From Rheum nobile (lineage: Eukaryota; Streptophyta; Magnoliopsida; Caryophyllales; Polygonaceae), in the NCBI GenBank assembly GCA_027886185.1, contig WOAB01000152.1:186001-250000 (forward strand): a stretch of 64,000 nt of DNA, in the 5' to 3' direction. Of this stretch, positions 11,950-22,109 are shown one piece after another. Position 1 is the stretch's first letter. The number at the start of each line of letters is the position of its first letter. The notes under the pieces were generated by a model. That model was not told the origin of the DNA, searched no databases, and saw only the letters and a list, made by a program, of their open reading frames with translations. The position numbers and the translations under genes were made by a program.

Positions 11950-12456
11950 TTACCCCAGTCCCCTACACTTCATGATGGATGGACTGTTGTTTACATCCAT
12001 GATTGCGCTTGTCATCTTCAGAAATGGCCTACCCAACATCTCAGGGGCTGCATGATTGTCCTGCCCCATATCCAGCATGGAGAAAGTTGCCCTTTTACTG
12101 CCAGTTTCTTTCTCGTGCTTCCCCTTCGGTTTCTTTTTCTTGATCTTGCGCAACGCCTTTAAAAATTCCTTGCAGCGGGGGATGCTATTTGCTAGTTTGA
12201 GCAAAGGAATGTTTACCTCACAGTAACTGAAGGTTTCAAATAAATCCTTGTCGTTTTCCACCTTTCTAGTGTCCTTCAGAGCTTCAGGAAAGGGTGCAGG
12301 AGGCTTTTCTGATCCGAGCGGAGGGAAGTAGGGGCACACATAGTCGTCATAGGGGACATTGGGGCGAAGAGGCGCGTCTGGAGTATTTCCGCGGTCGCGG
12401 AAAATCGTCGACCTGGTCGCTGTCTTTGGCTCTTTTTCCGCGGTCGCGGATTTCAT
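11950..12456 (-). pseudogene. Athila-A gag/protease linker and protease remnant
   Basis: The frame has the Athila linker FPEALKDTRKVENDKD followed by NIPLLKLANSIPR, then jumps to a protease C-terminal piece (MGQDNHAAPEMLGRPFLK). The matching Athila-B protein (54830-55717) has about 120 additional residues here, including the protease active site. An internal deletion has therefore removed the catalytic part. The upstream end of the frame runs into the GC-rich repeat region. Confidence 0.65.
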
Positions 12457-12800
12457 GTTGCGGTCGCGGATTTCATGCCGCGGTCACGGATTTCATGACG
12501 CGGTCACGGATTTCATGACGCGGTCGCGGATTGTTCTCGACCTGGTGCTCTTGTTCCTACGTGATTTTTCCGCGGTCGCGGGTGTCCTGCCGCGGTCGCG
12601 GATTGTCGCCGATTTCGCCCTCCTCGCCAGTAGTCACGCCGCGGTCGCGGCTCTTGTCCGCGTGGTTGGTGAATTCCTTCAGTTCCCAGGGCATATCTTC
12701 TTCAGGGAGCACCTCGCGATCGTAGATATCGTATGGAAGGTCCAGCTCCTTTAAAAGCAAACCGCGGTCGCGGCCGTCGTTTCTGTGGTCGCGGATCTCT
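12385..12800. repeat. Cluster of GC-rich palindromes in Athila-A internal region
   Basis: At least ten copies of a motif built on TCCGCGGTCGCGGA, a perfect inverted repeat around a GT centre, lie in about 400 bp. Five are in a strict 20-bp tandem array at 12441-12532, with CGGATTTCATG spacers. Some copies have CGGTCACGG, a single C-to-T or G-to-A change. The same core is found in the LTRs and throughout Athila-B. Confidence 0.85.
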
Positions 12801-12922
12801 CACTCGTGCTCGACTGGCCTCCACCTCAGTTTCGCTCCTTAGCGTCATGGCACATACGCTCTCCCGTTGGATCACCGCCGTTTGAGATGGTATTTACCTG
12901 GACTCCCTGGCCTCCAACTTGC

Positions 12923-13576
12923 TCAACACTTGAGCGACGACTTGTCCAAACTGATTCTCCAAGGTCTGAATACTAGAATTCGTCTCGTGCTGATGTTGGA
13001 CCACTGTTCAATTTTTGCCCCCAGCGAGGTCACAATGCTAGCCATGGTCGCTATGCTCTGCATGATAGTGTTGAGTATGTCAGCACCGGGCATAGGCGAG
13101 CTTGCATTTTGATCTTGGAATCTATGCGCATATGGCTGGCTGTACTGTTGCGGGGTGCCCTGCTGATAGAAATCCCGTGGCCCCAGGTAAGACTCCTGGT
13201 AGTCGTGGCCATATAGAGGGTATTGATGGTTCCCGTATCTCGGATTTTTGTGATCCCTCCACCCTGAGTTGTAGGTGCTTGGGTCCAGTTCATATCTCGG
13301 CCTCTGCGAATCAAAACCTCTTGCAGCGTTTACTGCAGCTGTATATTCAGGAAGTCTTGGGCAATCGTCAGTGGGATGCAGCGGATCATGACAGATTCTG
13401 CAGGGCTTAACTGGCCTTGCTGCACTTGAAGTTGGGTGATATCCCCTCTCTGGAGTAAATGTGTAGGAATATGGGGGAGATCTCTCCATCTCTGTATCAA
13501 AATCAAAAAAAAAAAAATCAGTAGCACGGGTGTGGACCGTAAGATAGGTCCACACCAAAAGTTGACACACAAACAA
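12923..13576 (-). pseudogene. Athila-A gag, internally deleted
   Basis: The frame keeps the Athila gag start (VHTRATD, then TEMER) and its C-terminal half (PVKPCRICHDPLHPTDDCP, a zinc-knuckle-like segment, then SGWRDHKNPRYGN and a Q-rich tail). About 250 residues of gag core between them, present in Athila-B at 56370-57290, are missing. A run of phenylalanines near the start corresponds to an A-run at 13507-13517. The protein would lack the assembly domain. Confidence 0.7.
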
Positions 13577-13604
13577 ACACCAAAAAAAAAAATTAAAACT
13601 TGCC

Positions 13605-13622
13605 TCCCCGGCAACGGCGCCA
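13605..13622 (-). other. Primer-binding site for tRNA-Asp (Athila-A)
   Basis: The + strand reads TCCCCGGCAACGGCGCCA, identical to the 3' end of plant tRNA-Asp including CCA, three bases before LTR 2. On the element's own strand it is the primer-binding site. Athila-type elements commonly use this primer. Confidence 0.9.
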
Positions 13623-13625
13623 ATT

Positions 13626-15153
13626 TGACAGCAGGCTTTAGTCGTGTTACCTGGTCAAAATAAATCCTAACAAACTTAAACTAGTAGTTTTGGCAAGCAA
13701 GGGTCGAATCGCACAGAGAGGAGTTGTTTTCTTTATGTAGATTGCATGCAATAGTAACAATGGGGGGTTTTGAAGTTGAATTGGATGAGAACAAAGCAAA
13801 CAAAATAAACAAAAGCAAAGATTGTAATCAAATTGGGAAAAACACTTAGCCAAACAAATATCCACCTTCAGTTTGGTTGATTGATCATTAATTATTCCTA
13901 GTCCTCAATTATCATGAATGTCCTAATCCCTATTCTGAAATAGTTACCAGTCCAACTCGGCCTGGTAACTATTAAACCAATCAAGAAACTATCAAGATAA
14001 ATCTAACAGCAGAATAAGCTCAGGAATAGATAGGCTCATGCAATACTTAACAACTCATCCGTACTTGACATGCAATTAATTCACTTCACAATAAACATTC
14101 ACAACTCATTCCAGTAAATCGTGGTTGCTACTTTTGAATTAGGGATGAATAATATTGATCTCAACAAGTTGACCAGAAAGAGGTAACTAACACTATAGAT
14201 AATACTAATCTCAACTAGGTTGTCAGGCTAGGAAAACTAATATTAATAATGATAATCACGACAACTGATGAGTTAGATCCAACCAATACTATTCAAGATC
14301 CTGAACCTGCAGTATGAATAATATCGATAAGACTAGGTAGCTAATCTAGAGAAATCAATATAACTCAATTGGATGAAGCATAAAAGAATTAATAACATTC
14401 AAGGATAAAGGAAAGGAATAACCTCACAATCAAATTCAAACTTAGGCTTCAATTGTCAGACTAAGCAAAGGTGCTTAGCTCCTCATAGTCTTCGAAAGAA
14501 AATAATACTGAATGAAAAATAGTACGTAATAGCGAATGTCGATGATACCAAGATGAATGAATGGAGGCTATGGAATTTAGGTTAAATAGACTTAACCTAA
14601 AGCCCAAGATCACAAACCTCATCTAAAAGGAAATAAAACTAAAGTATCGAAATATAAAAGAATAAAAATCGGAAAATAATAAAAAATAAGAAAACTCGGA
14701 AAAGCTTCGCGGGTCGCCTCCGTGTGCTTCCGAGGTCGCGGCACCAATTCCGCGATCGCGGAAAATAGGAATCTGCTCTCGACTTTGCACAACACATGAA
14801 TTTTCCGCGGGCGCGGCCAGATTTCTGCGGTCGCGGAAGTGGCACTCGTTTGCTCTGCGCTCCGTCTTTCGCCGCGGCTGCATCGTGACTTCGTCCTTGA
14901 TCGCGGTTGGTCGCGGCAGCCCTTATCTTCTCCTTCCTTGCTCATTTGTGTGGCTCTTCTTCTGTCCTTCTTCGTCTCCTCAGGTGGTTTACTCCTCGTC
15001 TTCTGGATGTCTTCAATTAGCTTCTCCAAACCACCATATCCACACTTCTTCTCTCCAACTCCATATTCCACAGTTGTGCTCTAAATCCCTACAAATGGCA
15101 CCCTAAACACCGGTAACGATCCCTAGTTAAACCCTATAAAATAGTGCTGATCA
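13626..15153 (-). repeat. Athila-A LTR 2 (shared by both internal regions)
   Basis: A 1528-bp LTR starting TGACAGCAGG and ending GCTGATCA, closely matching LTR 1. It serves as 5' LTR of the left internal region and 3' LTR of the right one, which is what LTR-LTR recombination between two elements leaves. GC-rich palindromes lie at about 14728-14765 and 14804-14840. Confidence 0.9.
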
Positions 15154-15859
15154 AACTCCCCCATGCTTAAACCTTGCTCGTCCTCGAGTAAGCTAAAATA
15201 AACCTACTCCTCCAATCAAATCCCCAAGGTCTCAGGAAGTACAGAAAAATCATCTCCTCTAAGAATTGCACCTAACAATGAATCTTCAAGGCACCAACAC
15301 AATATGCACAACACAACACACACATAATACAACACCAACCAAGCTTAAACGAAAGCAGAGTACTTCCCCCAAGCTTATCCCGAACACCATAGAGTGAATA
15401 ATAGTCTAATCCTAGTCTCCCATCTATCTTCTTATACCTCCCAGAGTGACCTACCCGAATCCTCCTTATATCACCTCTTCTTATGTCGCCACGCTAGGTA
15501 AAATGAGGAATCCTAATAATCACTTTTCTTCTTTTCACTCATTTTGCCAAGGCGCCCTTTCGGGTTTTCACCAAGCCACTCATTTCATTTTTCAATAGAT
15601 GGGCTCACATATATACTCACATCACTCTTGACCAATTATTACCCCAGCCTAATGTTGGTCCAAGCCACCTGCTTATTACCTAAGCCGCCCTTTCGGGTTT
15701 TTGACTTATCCCAGGATTTCTAGTTTTTGCCTTTTTTCAGTTTTTGGCTTTTTTCTTTATTATTCATTTTTCTCCTCAACGACATAGCAAGTATAGTGGT
15801 AAGTATTCCCGCCTGTCACGCGGGTGACCCGGGTTTGATCCCCGACAACGACGCCAATT
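15154..15859 (-). mobile_element. Athila-A second internal region: deleted, with captured tRNA-Asp
   Basis: This 0.7-kb region matches the PPT-proximal part of the first internal region (10503-11132) up to the bases AGCAAGTATA. It then switches directly into tRNA-Asp sequence (15791-15856) followed by ATT and LTR 3. All coding sequence between the two points is missing. The pentamer GTATA is shared by the element and the tRNA at the junction. Confidence 0.85.
15791..15856 (+). other. Captured primer tRNA-Asp sequence (nt 10 to 3' CCA)
   Basis: The sequence runs from the D arm (GTATAGTGGTAAG) through the anticodon arm (CCCGCCTGTCACGCGGG, anticodon GTC) and T arm to the terminal CCA. CCA is not encoded in nuclear tRNA genes, so this was copied from a mature tRNA. 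Three differences from the usual plant tRNA-Asp (T for C, A for G twice) look like deamination. The first nine bases of the tRNA are missing, so it is not a tRNA gene. Confidence 0.9.
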
Positions 15860-15887
15860 TGACAGCATGCTTTAGTCGTGTTACCTG
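15860..15887 (-). repeat. Athila-A LTR 3, left piece
   Basis: The first 28 bases of a third LTR (TGACAGCATGC...TTACCTG) lie between the captured tRNA and the CACTA end. The LTR resumes at 21064. The equivalent of bases 9005-9457 of LTR 1 is lost at the CACTA insertion. Confidence 0.85.
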
Positions 15888-15900
15888 CACTAGTGGAAAA

Positions 15901-16120
15901 AATCCTTATAGAGGCGGGCCTTTGGACACTTATTGAGGCGAACACCGTTCGCTTCAACTAAGGGGGCTGCAACAAGTAGAGGCACTTTTTGAGGCGGGCA
16001 TTTTACGCCTCTAAAATGACCTTATTGAGGCGGGCCTTCTAAGCCCGCCTCAACAAGTCCCTCATTTTGGCAGGAGTATATACTTATAGAGGCGGGCGTA
16101 TACAATCCCGCCTCAACAAG
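15901..16120. repeat. CACTA left subterminal GAGGCGGGC repeats
   Basis: About eight copies of GAGGCG(GGC) and its complement, several as hairpins such as TTGAGGCGGGCCTTCT paired with AAGCCCGCCTCAA. Such motifs are binding sites for TNPA-type proteins in CACTA elements. Confidence 0.75.
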
Positions 16121-16261
16121 TAGACGCTGAAGATCAAGAACAACATCCATTTCAGAATAGGTTCCTGATTTTATTCACAGAATAATATACAACAAACAAC
16201 AGATTTTATCAGAGTACAGTCAGGTTCTCAACAACAGTTTACATGACAAGTAAAAACAAGT

Positions 16262-19200
16262 TCAATCCGATAATAAATACTTCGATGTAAAATACTGTGC
16301 CCATTGCTCACGAACAACATCCATTTCTTCATAAGTATACGATGTCTTCCTCTTAGGATATTGCTTCATAAAAAACACAGAAATTATTGACAAAAAACAC
16401 AAATACTATCAATATATAGTTAGTTAAGTTACATACCTTATCTAGTCGGTCATTAGAGTCATAGAGTCTCGTGACTATATCTAACATGAACTTCATGACA
16501 TAATAGCCACACTCGGTTCCGCCGCTTTGTTGAGCGCACTAATTACACAACATAAGGGGGCTGTCTTAGATACAATGCCTTTGATTATAAATAAACAAAC
16601 CTAAAGCGTATAAAATGCTATATGTACCTCTATATTGCAGACTCTCAACGTCTTACGTTTTCCTATTAATTTCTCGCACTTCCCACCTTGATACTTATAC
16701 ACTTGAAATGCCCTAGAAAATCAACATAATACACTCATGAAACTGATATTGTTAATATTCCAAAAAAAAACTAATTCGTAAGCAAAATAACTTACAAATT
16801 CATGATTCCAGATGCATCAGTCGTTCTGTTGCCTTGACCTTTTAGAGAATCGAAAAGATAGACCTGTGCTCTAAATAGGTCTATCACGTACATAATCCAA
16901 TGATTGCTGCATCATTTAAAAGTAAATTGATAAATATTAATGATTGCTTAAAATACTAATTATATATGAAACTTATTGAAAACACTTACTCTTGATTATA
17001 TGGGAGCAAAAACAATTTGGCACTGTTAGAATCTTTAATCGTATTCTTAACAGTTTCAGCATTGAACACACGTTGCAAGTAATCTGCTGGAACAGTTGCA
17101 TCGGCCCTGATTCTAGTGCTTGACACTATCTCAGGACAAATGAACCCAATTCGAGAATTTTCAAATGCATATGTGTGATTGTCCAATAAATACCTGCACA
17201 TTTAAAGGTATTTGATTAAACGATTATGAATGGTAATGTAAAAATGATTAAAGAAAAAACGATTAAGAATGATAGTTGACAATTAAAAGATAAAGACTGA
17301 TCAAAACATTTACATCATGTAGACTTGAATCACAAAAATGTTTAAGCACGCCCCCTTAAGGAACTCTTCTACATCGGATGCAGTGACGTATGTTTCTTGA
17401 TCTCTCACATAATTCCAAACCGAGGCATCCAATGGGATGGGAGTACTATCATATATACCACTCAGCGCCGAAGACATAATAAAATGCAAGTATTTGCATG
17501 ACTGGCCATGACCTCGAATTTCTTCGTTGTTGGGCGTGGAGTATAGTCCTATATATAGAATTATAGATGAGCAAGAGTGAGTAATGTGGTGTACATTATT
17601 ATTGAGCACAAAGGTCTTACCTCGTCGTCTTCGAAAATCACTAAGCAGATCGGCCATTGCACGAAACTACCCTCAGCACCGCCTAAGTTAGTGAAACCAT
17701 CACCCTTAGGTACCGGAAGAATATCATCATTATGTCCATCATAAACAAAATCAACTTGGACTTTGTAGTGATCAGGCTTCATCGGTGTAAAGTGTTGGGA
17801 TGATGCACCGTTTGAGGGTTGTATCATACCATCCGCTACGAGCACTTTGTTACCAGAATCTTTATCCTCAAGGGCAAGATGGCATGGAGTCCTTTCCTGC
17901 ATATAAAGTAAAATGAAAAATGCAATACTAAGGTTGCGGCATGGAATTTTAATTCATGTTATAAGAGGTCTTAGCATGAAGAGTTCATGACAATACTCAA
18001 ACTCAATCATACCTTTAGCTCACGTGGTTGCGGTGTGGAATCAGGACGAGTGGTATAGGAAGCATTAACATTAAGTTCAAGAACGGGAGTAGAAGTGGAG
18101 TTTGGTTGATTTATATGTAACATGGAGCGTAGTTGCTTTTGGAGGGCCTCAGCCACCCTTTTATCTAATTCACCTTCAAACTCCTTTCTAATTTCAGCTT
18201 TGATCGATTCGATCAGATCTGATGAAGCTTCACTAGAACATCTTCTCCGTCGTTCTCTTGGACCGAAAGCAACTCTATAACCAACATTTCCACCCATTGC
18301 CTTGACACGGCCACGATGATCTTTTTTCCCAATAGCTTTGGTGAGGGCATCCTCATCATCCTCGAAAGTAAGGTTTCCTTTTTCTTCTTCTTCGATATAC
18401 TCCTCCTACAATTCGAATTAGGAAAGTATAAATTAGTTCATATTTCCAAGTCAATTTAAGTAAATATTCATTAAAAAAGCACTACTTACAACTTTTCTTG
18501 CAATTTCTACGGCTTCCTTATCGTTCGGGTTAACTTCCACTTTCCATCCTTACTTCGAACTTGATGAGCCAAAACACACTCCTTTGATCTATATTTTCAA
18601 GCTCTAGGAACAGATGAGTTCACTGAGGAGCTACTTGACAGAGATAAAGCTGCTTCCGATGGGAGTCGTCCTTCTTTTATCCACTCGTGTCATTTTCTAA
18701 TATAAACCGCCTGGCCGGTGAGATGAGGACAATTGTTTAATACCGCACTTGCCCTTGCTTTCTCACTACGAGCCTGTCAAAAGGCACATAGATTTATAAC
18801 CAACGATTTCCGCTGACTAGAAATCTTTAATAGTAAAAAGAAATAGCATTATTACCAATGACTCCGGCTTGTACTTCTTTAAGAAAAATTGACCAATCAG
18901 CCTTTGTAATGTGGTGGTAGATTTCCCAAGGCATCTTGTTTGTAGGATATTTCGACGGCTTTTGCTTCTTAGTTATCCATCGACGTACCAACTTGCTCTT
19001 GAAATCTCTAAATCGTTTTGCCACACAAGAATGAAAATATTTTTCCCTTGATTTATCTACATCCTCAATGATGTGGAACATAAGCTGTGGATTTTTATAA
19101 TAAGTTAGATTAATTGTTAATATAGTATATATTTAAAACAATTTAAAATGTCATTATACCTTGGTCTCCTCCCAAAACCCTTGCCTCATCTGCTCATCTA

Positions 19201-19444
19201 TCTTTCGGTATTCTTTCTCGTTAATATTAATTCTTTGAGCACAACTCCCAACTTGCTTTCCGTATTCTTTCGACCACTCGCCATCAGGGACATTTAACTC
19301 ATTAAACTCAAGGTGCATAGGCTTTTTTACTTGAACTCCTTTTGACGGACCACGCCCTTTAGCGATCTGTGTAATCGCGCTAACACCTTGTGATTCATGA
19401 TCACCTTGGGTAGGGAGAATAGCATTTCCACTTTCGTTAGACAT
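16262..19444 (-). pseudogene. CACTA TNP1-like protein with DUF8039-like and Ulp1 protease domains, 11 exons
   Basis: Following GT...AG introns on the minus strand gives exons at 19444-19160, 19084-18856, 18773-18490, 18405-18013, 17896-17621, 17548-17314, 17193-16990, 16906-16796, 16712-16628, 16538-16437 and 16363-16262, about 768 codons. Exons 1-4 resemble plant Ptta/En/Spm transposase (RRWITKK; GGNVGYRVAFG). Exon 5 resembles DUF8039 (VQWPICLVI). Exons 7-11 form a Ulp1/C48 cysteine-protease domain with NHWIMYVIDL, LFDSLK, CAQQSGG and TECGYYVM, so the His, Asp, Gln and Cys positions are all present. Exon 3 has two stops and an indel, and the exon 5/6 join is one base out of frame, so the full protein is broken. 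Splice phases across exons 6-11 are consistent. Confidence 0.75.
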
Positions 19445-19499
19445 AGTGGCTAGAATTCCTGCAACAAGCACACAAAAAAAGAATTCCTGCATCAAACAC

Positions 19500-20794
19500 C
19501 TTCGGTGTGCCGCATCAGAAAATTAACATTCTTAACTAAATTTATGATGAATATAAATCAAATCTTTTGCTCTTCATTTTCACAAACTGGAATCCCAATC
19601 AAGGAATCAATTAGGAAGGGAAAGGACTATGTCGTAAGGACTGATCTTAAGGAGTATTCCGACAAACCGATTAAGCTTCTAACAGAGCCAAACCTTCCTG
19701 TTTTCAAAAAAGAAAGTTAGGTCAAGCCAGGCCAAACCTGCAATGATCTACTAATCACGAACTCTTATCTAATACAGAAATAAAAATCCAAAACCAAAAT
19801 GGTTACACAACAGTAGGATCAAATCAAAAGCATTGAATAATAATACAGGATCAAGTCCAACTTGTACAATACCAAATAAGTCCTGAGAAAATTATTAAAT
19901 ATAATAGGAGTGCCATAAAGGTAGCACACTTACAAGGATTTGAATACTACTGGGCTCATACCCATATCAACCAATAAAAGATTCAATCTACGTCTGTAGA
20001 TTGTATTTCCTTGTACCTTAGTAATCACATATATAGTCAACCTGGTTTAGCAGCCATCGAACCATACATAGTTTCTATCAGTAAAAAAATTAAGAAAAAT
20101 CATGTAAGCCATTGAAACAAAGGTGAAGTTCACAACGGAAACAGAAGCAAGCAATCGAATCAGCAATTATAAACCAATAAGAAGCTCAACAACTTCTGAA
20201 TTTATCAGCAACTTACTAGCAAAGCCAAGACAGAAAATTCTATCAAGCACATCTCGAAACTGAGAGAAGCATGTGAATCACAAAATCAAGCCCAGTAATA
20301 AATTAGAACTCAGATCCACCAAAATTCATAACGAGAAATCTACATTCAAAGATTATCAGGGTTCGAAAAAACTCTGCTCCCGGGGACTCTAAATTCAGGC
20401 ACGAGAAATCTACACAAAACACACAAATTCAAAATTCATGATTAATGTAACAGAAGGCACGAGCTTTCAATAGGCAGAAAAAGAAGAAGAAGTATATAAT
20501 TAAGATTGATGAAGTTGAGTTCGACGACAATACGAGCAAATTAAAGTGTAGAGTTTAGCGGAATTGGAGAAGTAAAATAGGGTGTCAGATGAGCTTACCA
20601 GCGGAATCGGGTGAGGTTGAGGATGGCATTTTGGTGAAACCTCGAGTGCGTTGTTGATACTTGTTGAAGGGAGTATTAGAGGGAGCTCGGCGAAGGGAGA
20701 TGAAGTCAGAGCTCGGGAAGACGGAGCTCGGCGAAGACGGATACGAAGAGGAGATGAAGGCGCGCGCAGCTGTTTTTTTTTAATTAGGGTTGAG
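19500..20794. other. CACTA upstream region, no gene seen
   Basis: About 1.3 kb between the first coding exon and the right subterminal repeats. I find no long frame, splice-consistent exon or RNA gene. It may hold the promoter and 5' untranslated exons of the minus-strand gene, but no motif decides this. Confidence 0.4.
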
Positions 20795-21055
20795 CTTATA
20801 GAGGCGGGCCTAACACGCCCGCCTCTATAAGTATTGGTATAATAGAGGCGGGCCTTACATGACCGCCTCTATTGGACATACTTATTGAGGCGGGCTTTAA
20901 TAGGCCCGCCTCAACAAGCTTTAATTGAGGCGGGCTACTTGGCCCGCCTCAATTAGTTATCATTAGAGGCGGGCCTTGCCCTGGCCCGCCTCTAATACTT
21001 TAGCGGGAAATGTTTTTTCGGATACTTGTTGAGGCGTATATTAATTTGACCGCCT
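20795..21055. repeat. CACTA right subterminal GAGGCGGGC repeats
   Basis: About ten GAGGCGGGC motifs in alternating orientation, forming hairpins such as AGAGGCGGGCC with GGCCCGCCTCT. They mirror the left array and place this edge close to the element's lost right terminus. Confidence 0.75.
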
Positions 21056-21063
21056 CAAAAGAT

Positions 21064-22109
21064 GTTCCAGTAAATCGTGGTTGCTACTTCTGAATTAGGG
21101 ATGAATATTATTGCGCTGAACAAGTTGACCAGAAAGAGGTAACTAACACTATAGATAATACTAATCTCAACTAGGTTGTCAGGCTAGGAAAACTAATATT
21201 AATAATGATAATCACAACAACTGATGAGTTAGATCCAACCAATACTATTCAAGATCCTAATCCTGCAGTATGAATAATATCGATAAAACTAGGTAGCTAA
21301 TCTAGAGAAATCAATATAACTCAATTGGATGAAGCATAAAAGAATTAATAACATTCAAGGATAAAGGAAAGGAATAACCTCACAATCAAATTCAAACTTA
21401 GGCTTCAATTGTCGAACTAAGCAAAGGTGCTTAGCTCCTCATAGTCTTCGAAAGAAAATAATACTGAATGGAAAATAGTACGTAATAGCGAATGTCGATG
21501 ATACCAAGATGAATGAATGGAGGCTATGGAATTTAGGTTAAATAGACTTAACCTAAAGCCCGAGATCACAAACCTCATCTAAAAGGAAATAAAACTAAAG
21601 TATCGAAATATAAAAGAATAAAAATCGAAAAATAATAAAAAATAAGAAAACTCGGAAAAGCTTCACGGGTCGCCTCCGTGTGCTTCCGCGGTCGCGGCAC
21701 CAATTCCACGGTCGTGGAAAATAGGAATCTGCTCTCAACTTTGCACAGCACAAGAATTTTCCGCGGGCGCGGCCAGATTTCCGCGGTTGCGAAAGTGGCA
21801 CTCGTTTGCTCCGTGCTCCGTCTTTCGCCGCGGCTGCATCGTGACTTCGTCCTTGATCGCGGTTGGTCGCGGCAGCCCTTATCTTCTCCTTCCTTGCTCA
21901 TTTGTGTGGCTCTTCTTCTATCCTTCTTCGTCTCCTCAGGTGGTTTACTCCTCGTCTTCTGGATGTATTCAATTAGCTTCTCCAAACCACCATATCCACA
22001 CTTCTTCTCTCCAACTCCATATTCCACAGTTGTGCTCTAAATCCCTACAAATGGCACCCTAAACACCGATAACGATCCGTAGTTAAACCCTACAAAATAG
22101 TGTTGATCA
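21064..22109 (-). repeat. Athila-A LTR 3, right piece
   Basis: LTR sequence resumes at GTTCCAGTAAATCG (equivalent to 9458 of LTR 1) and runs to the terminal TGATCA at 22109. It includes the GC-palindrome pair at 21685-21720 and further copies at 21760-21790. Tat-2 pol restarts directly after it. Confidence 0.85.

Larger units (their letters stand above)
15888..21063 (-). mobile_element. CACTA (En/Spm-type) transposon, right end truncated
   Basis: The left end is CACTAGTGGAAAAAATCC, a standard CACTA terminus. Both subterminal regions (15901-16120 and 20795-21055) carry repeats of GAGGCGGGC in both orientations, many as palindromic pairs, the usual binding-site arrays of such elements. The matching right terminal repeat (expected TTTTTCCACTAGTG) is absent: the sequence passes from the last repeat directly into LTR 3, with about 450 bp of LTR missing. 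The only gene visible is the TNP1/Ulp1-like one on the minus strand; I see no TNP2-type transposase. Confidence 0.85.
8977..22109 (-). mobile_element. Athila-type LTR retrotransposon block: LTR-internal-LTR-internal-LTR
   Basis: Three LTRs of about 1.5 kb (8977-10502; 13626-15153; 15860-15887 plus 21064-22109) enclose two different internal regions. The ends are TGAC...TGATCA. Each LTR is followed by a purine tract read on the minus strand (TCCCTC at 10506, ACTCCCCC at 15155) and preceded by a tRNA-Asp primer site, so the elements point to the minus strand. The first internal region (3.1 kb) has gag and protease remnants but no RT or integrase. The second (0.7 kb) has no coding and a captured tRNA. 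The flanking pentamers (CATTC left, CTTGC right) do not match. Confidence 0.85.

Noticed and set aside
12441..12532. A CRISPR-like array
   Set aside because: Units are 20-bp contiguous tandem repeats with constant spacers, in a plant retrotransposon. There are no variable spacers and no cas genes.
15791..15856. A tRNA-Asp gene
   Set aside because: The first nine bases are absent and the CCA end is encoded, which nuclear tRNA genes lack. It lies exactly at the LTR primer site, so it is a copied primer, not a gene.
8977..22109. A matching 5-bp target duplication for the whole Athila block
   Set aside because: CATTC and CTTGC differ at three of five positions, so I do not claim one.
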